A DNA stretch of 64,000 nt, from contig CM035352.1 in NCBI GenBank assembly GCA_020137815.1, forward strand, positions 4,942,998-5,006,997, in the 5' to 3' direction. Below are positions 63,961 through 64,000 of this stretch, piece after piece (position 1 is the first letter of the stretch; the number at the start of each line of letters is the position of its first letter). The translations under genes and the position numbers were made by a program. Source of the stretch: Hormiphora californensis (Eukaryota; Ctenophora; Tentaculata; Cydippida; Pleurobrachiidae). The notes below the pieces were generated by a model that saw only the letters and a list, made by a program, of their open reading frames with translations, was not told the origin of the DNA and ran no database searches.

Positions 63961-64000
63961 ACATAGTTTTATAGCGTTAGTGAGGTCACTGAGGTGTCTT

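Overview
The window looks like nuclear DNA of an invertebrate animal, most plausibly an early-branching one such as a sponge; the sequence does not fix the species. Reasons: many short exons with GT..AG borders; animal-specific families (receptor-type tyrosine kinase, thrombospondin-1/thyroglobulin-1/Ig/VWD extracellular protein, SIX-type domain, CEP152-like centriole protein, IRAK1BP1-like SIMPL protein, mTOR); and introns full of (TC)n/(GA)n tracts and small palindromic DNA transposons. Gene models below are my own splice reconstructions. Reading frame is conserved through nearly all junctions, which is the main internal check.

Layout. 1-3465 (+): C-terminal 323 residues of a tyrosine kinase whose 5' end lies outside or is unrecognised. 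4246-9402: a complete CR1/L2-like non-LTR retrotransposon (ORF1 and ORF2 joined by TAATG), inserted in a palindromic mini-transposon. 10857-41271 (+): a secreted or matrix multidomain protein of about 1,239 residues, spread over 30 kb with very large repeat-filled introns. One of its introns hosts an intronless opposite-strand ORF with a SIX-like domain (35597-37252), and another hosts a 2.5 kb fold-back element. 42235-43088 (+): IRAK1BP1-like gene, 188 residues. 44892-54852 (+): CEP152/Asterless-like coiled-coil gene, 19 exons, 1,078 residues. 54853-58038: repeat-rich intergenic DNA. 58039 to beyond 63402 (-): the C-terminal 1,003 residues of mTOR (FAT, FRB, kinase, FATC).

Functionally the genes are unrelated neighbours (growth control, centriole assembly, extracellular matrix, signalling); I see no operon-like logic. 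IRAK1BP1-like and CEP152-like are tandem on + and CEP152-like is tail-to-tail with mTOR.

The most interesting material is non-genic: (1) two 170-bp repeats that fold as a multi-arm cloverleaf in which six different stem triplets all stay complementary around an invariant CTCGCAGGCTCG loop; (2) tandem duplications that carry splice sites with them at several exon borders in three genes; (3) giant palindromes of 1.3 and about 1.8 kb; (4) the nested SIX-like ORF. A 100-N gap at 25573-25672 is flanked by two versions of the same sequence and is probably an assembly error.
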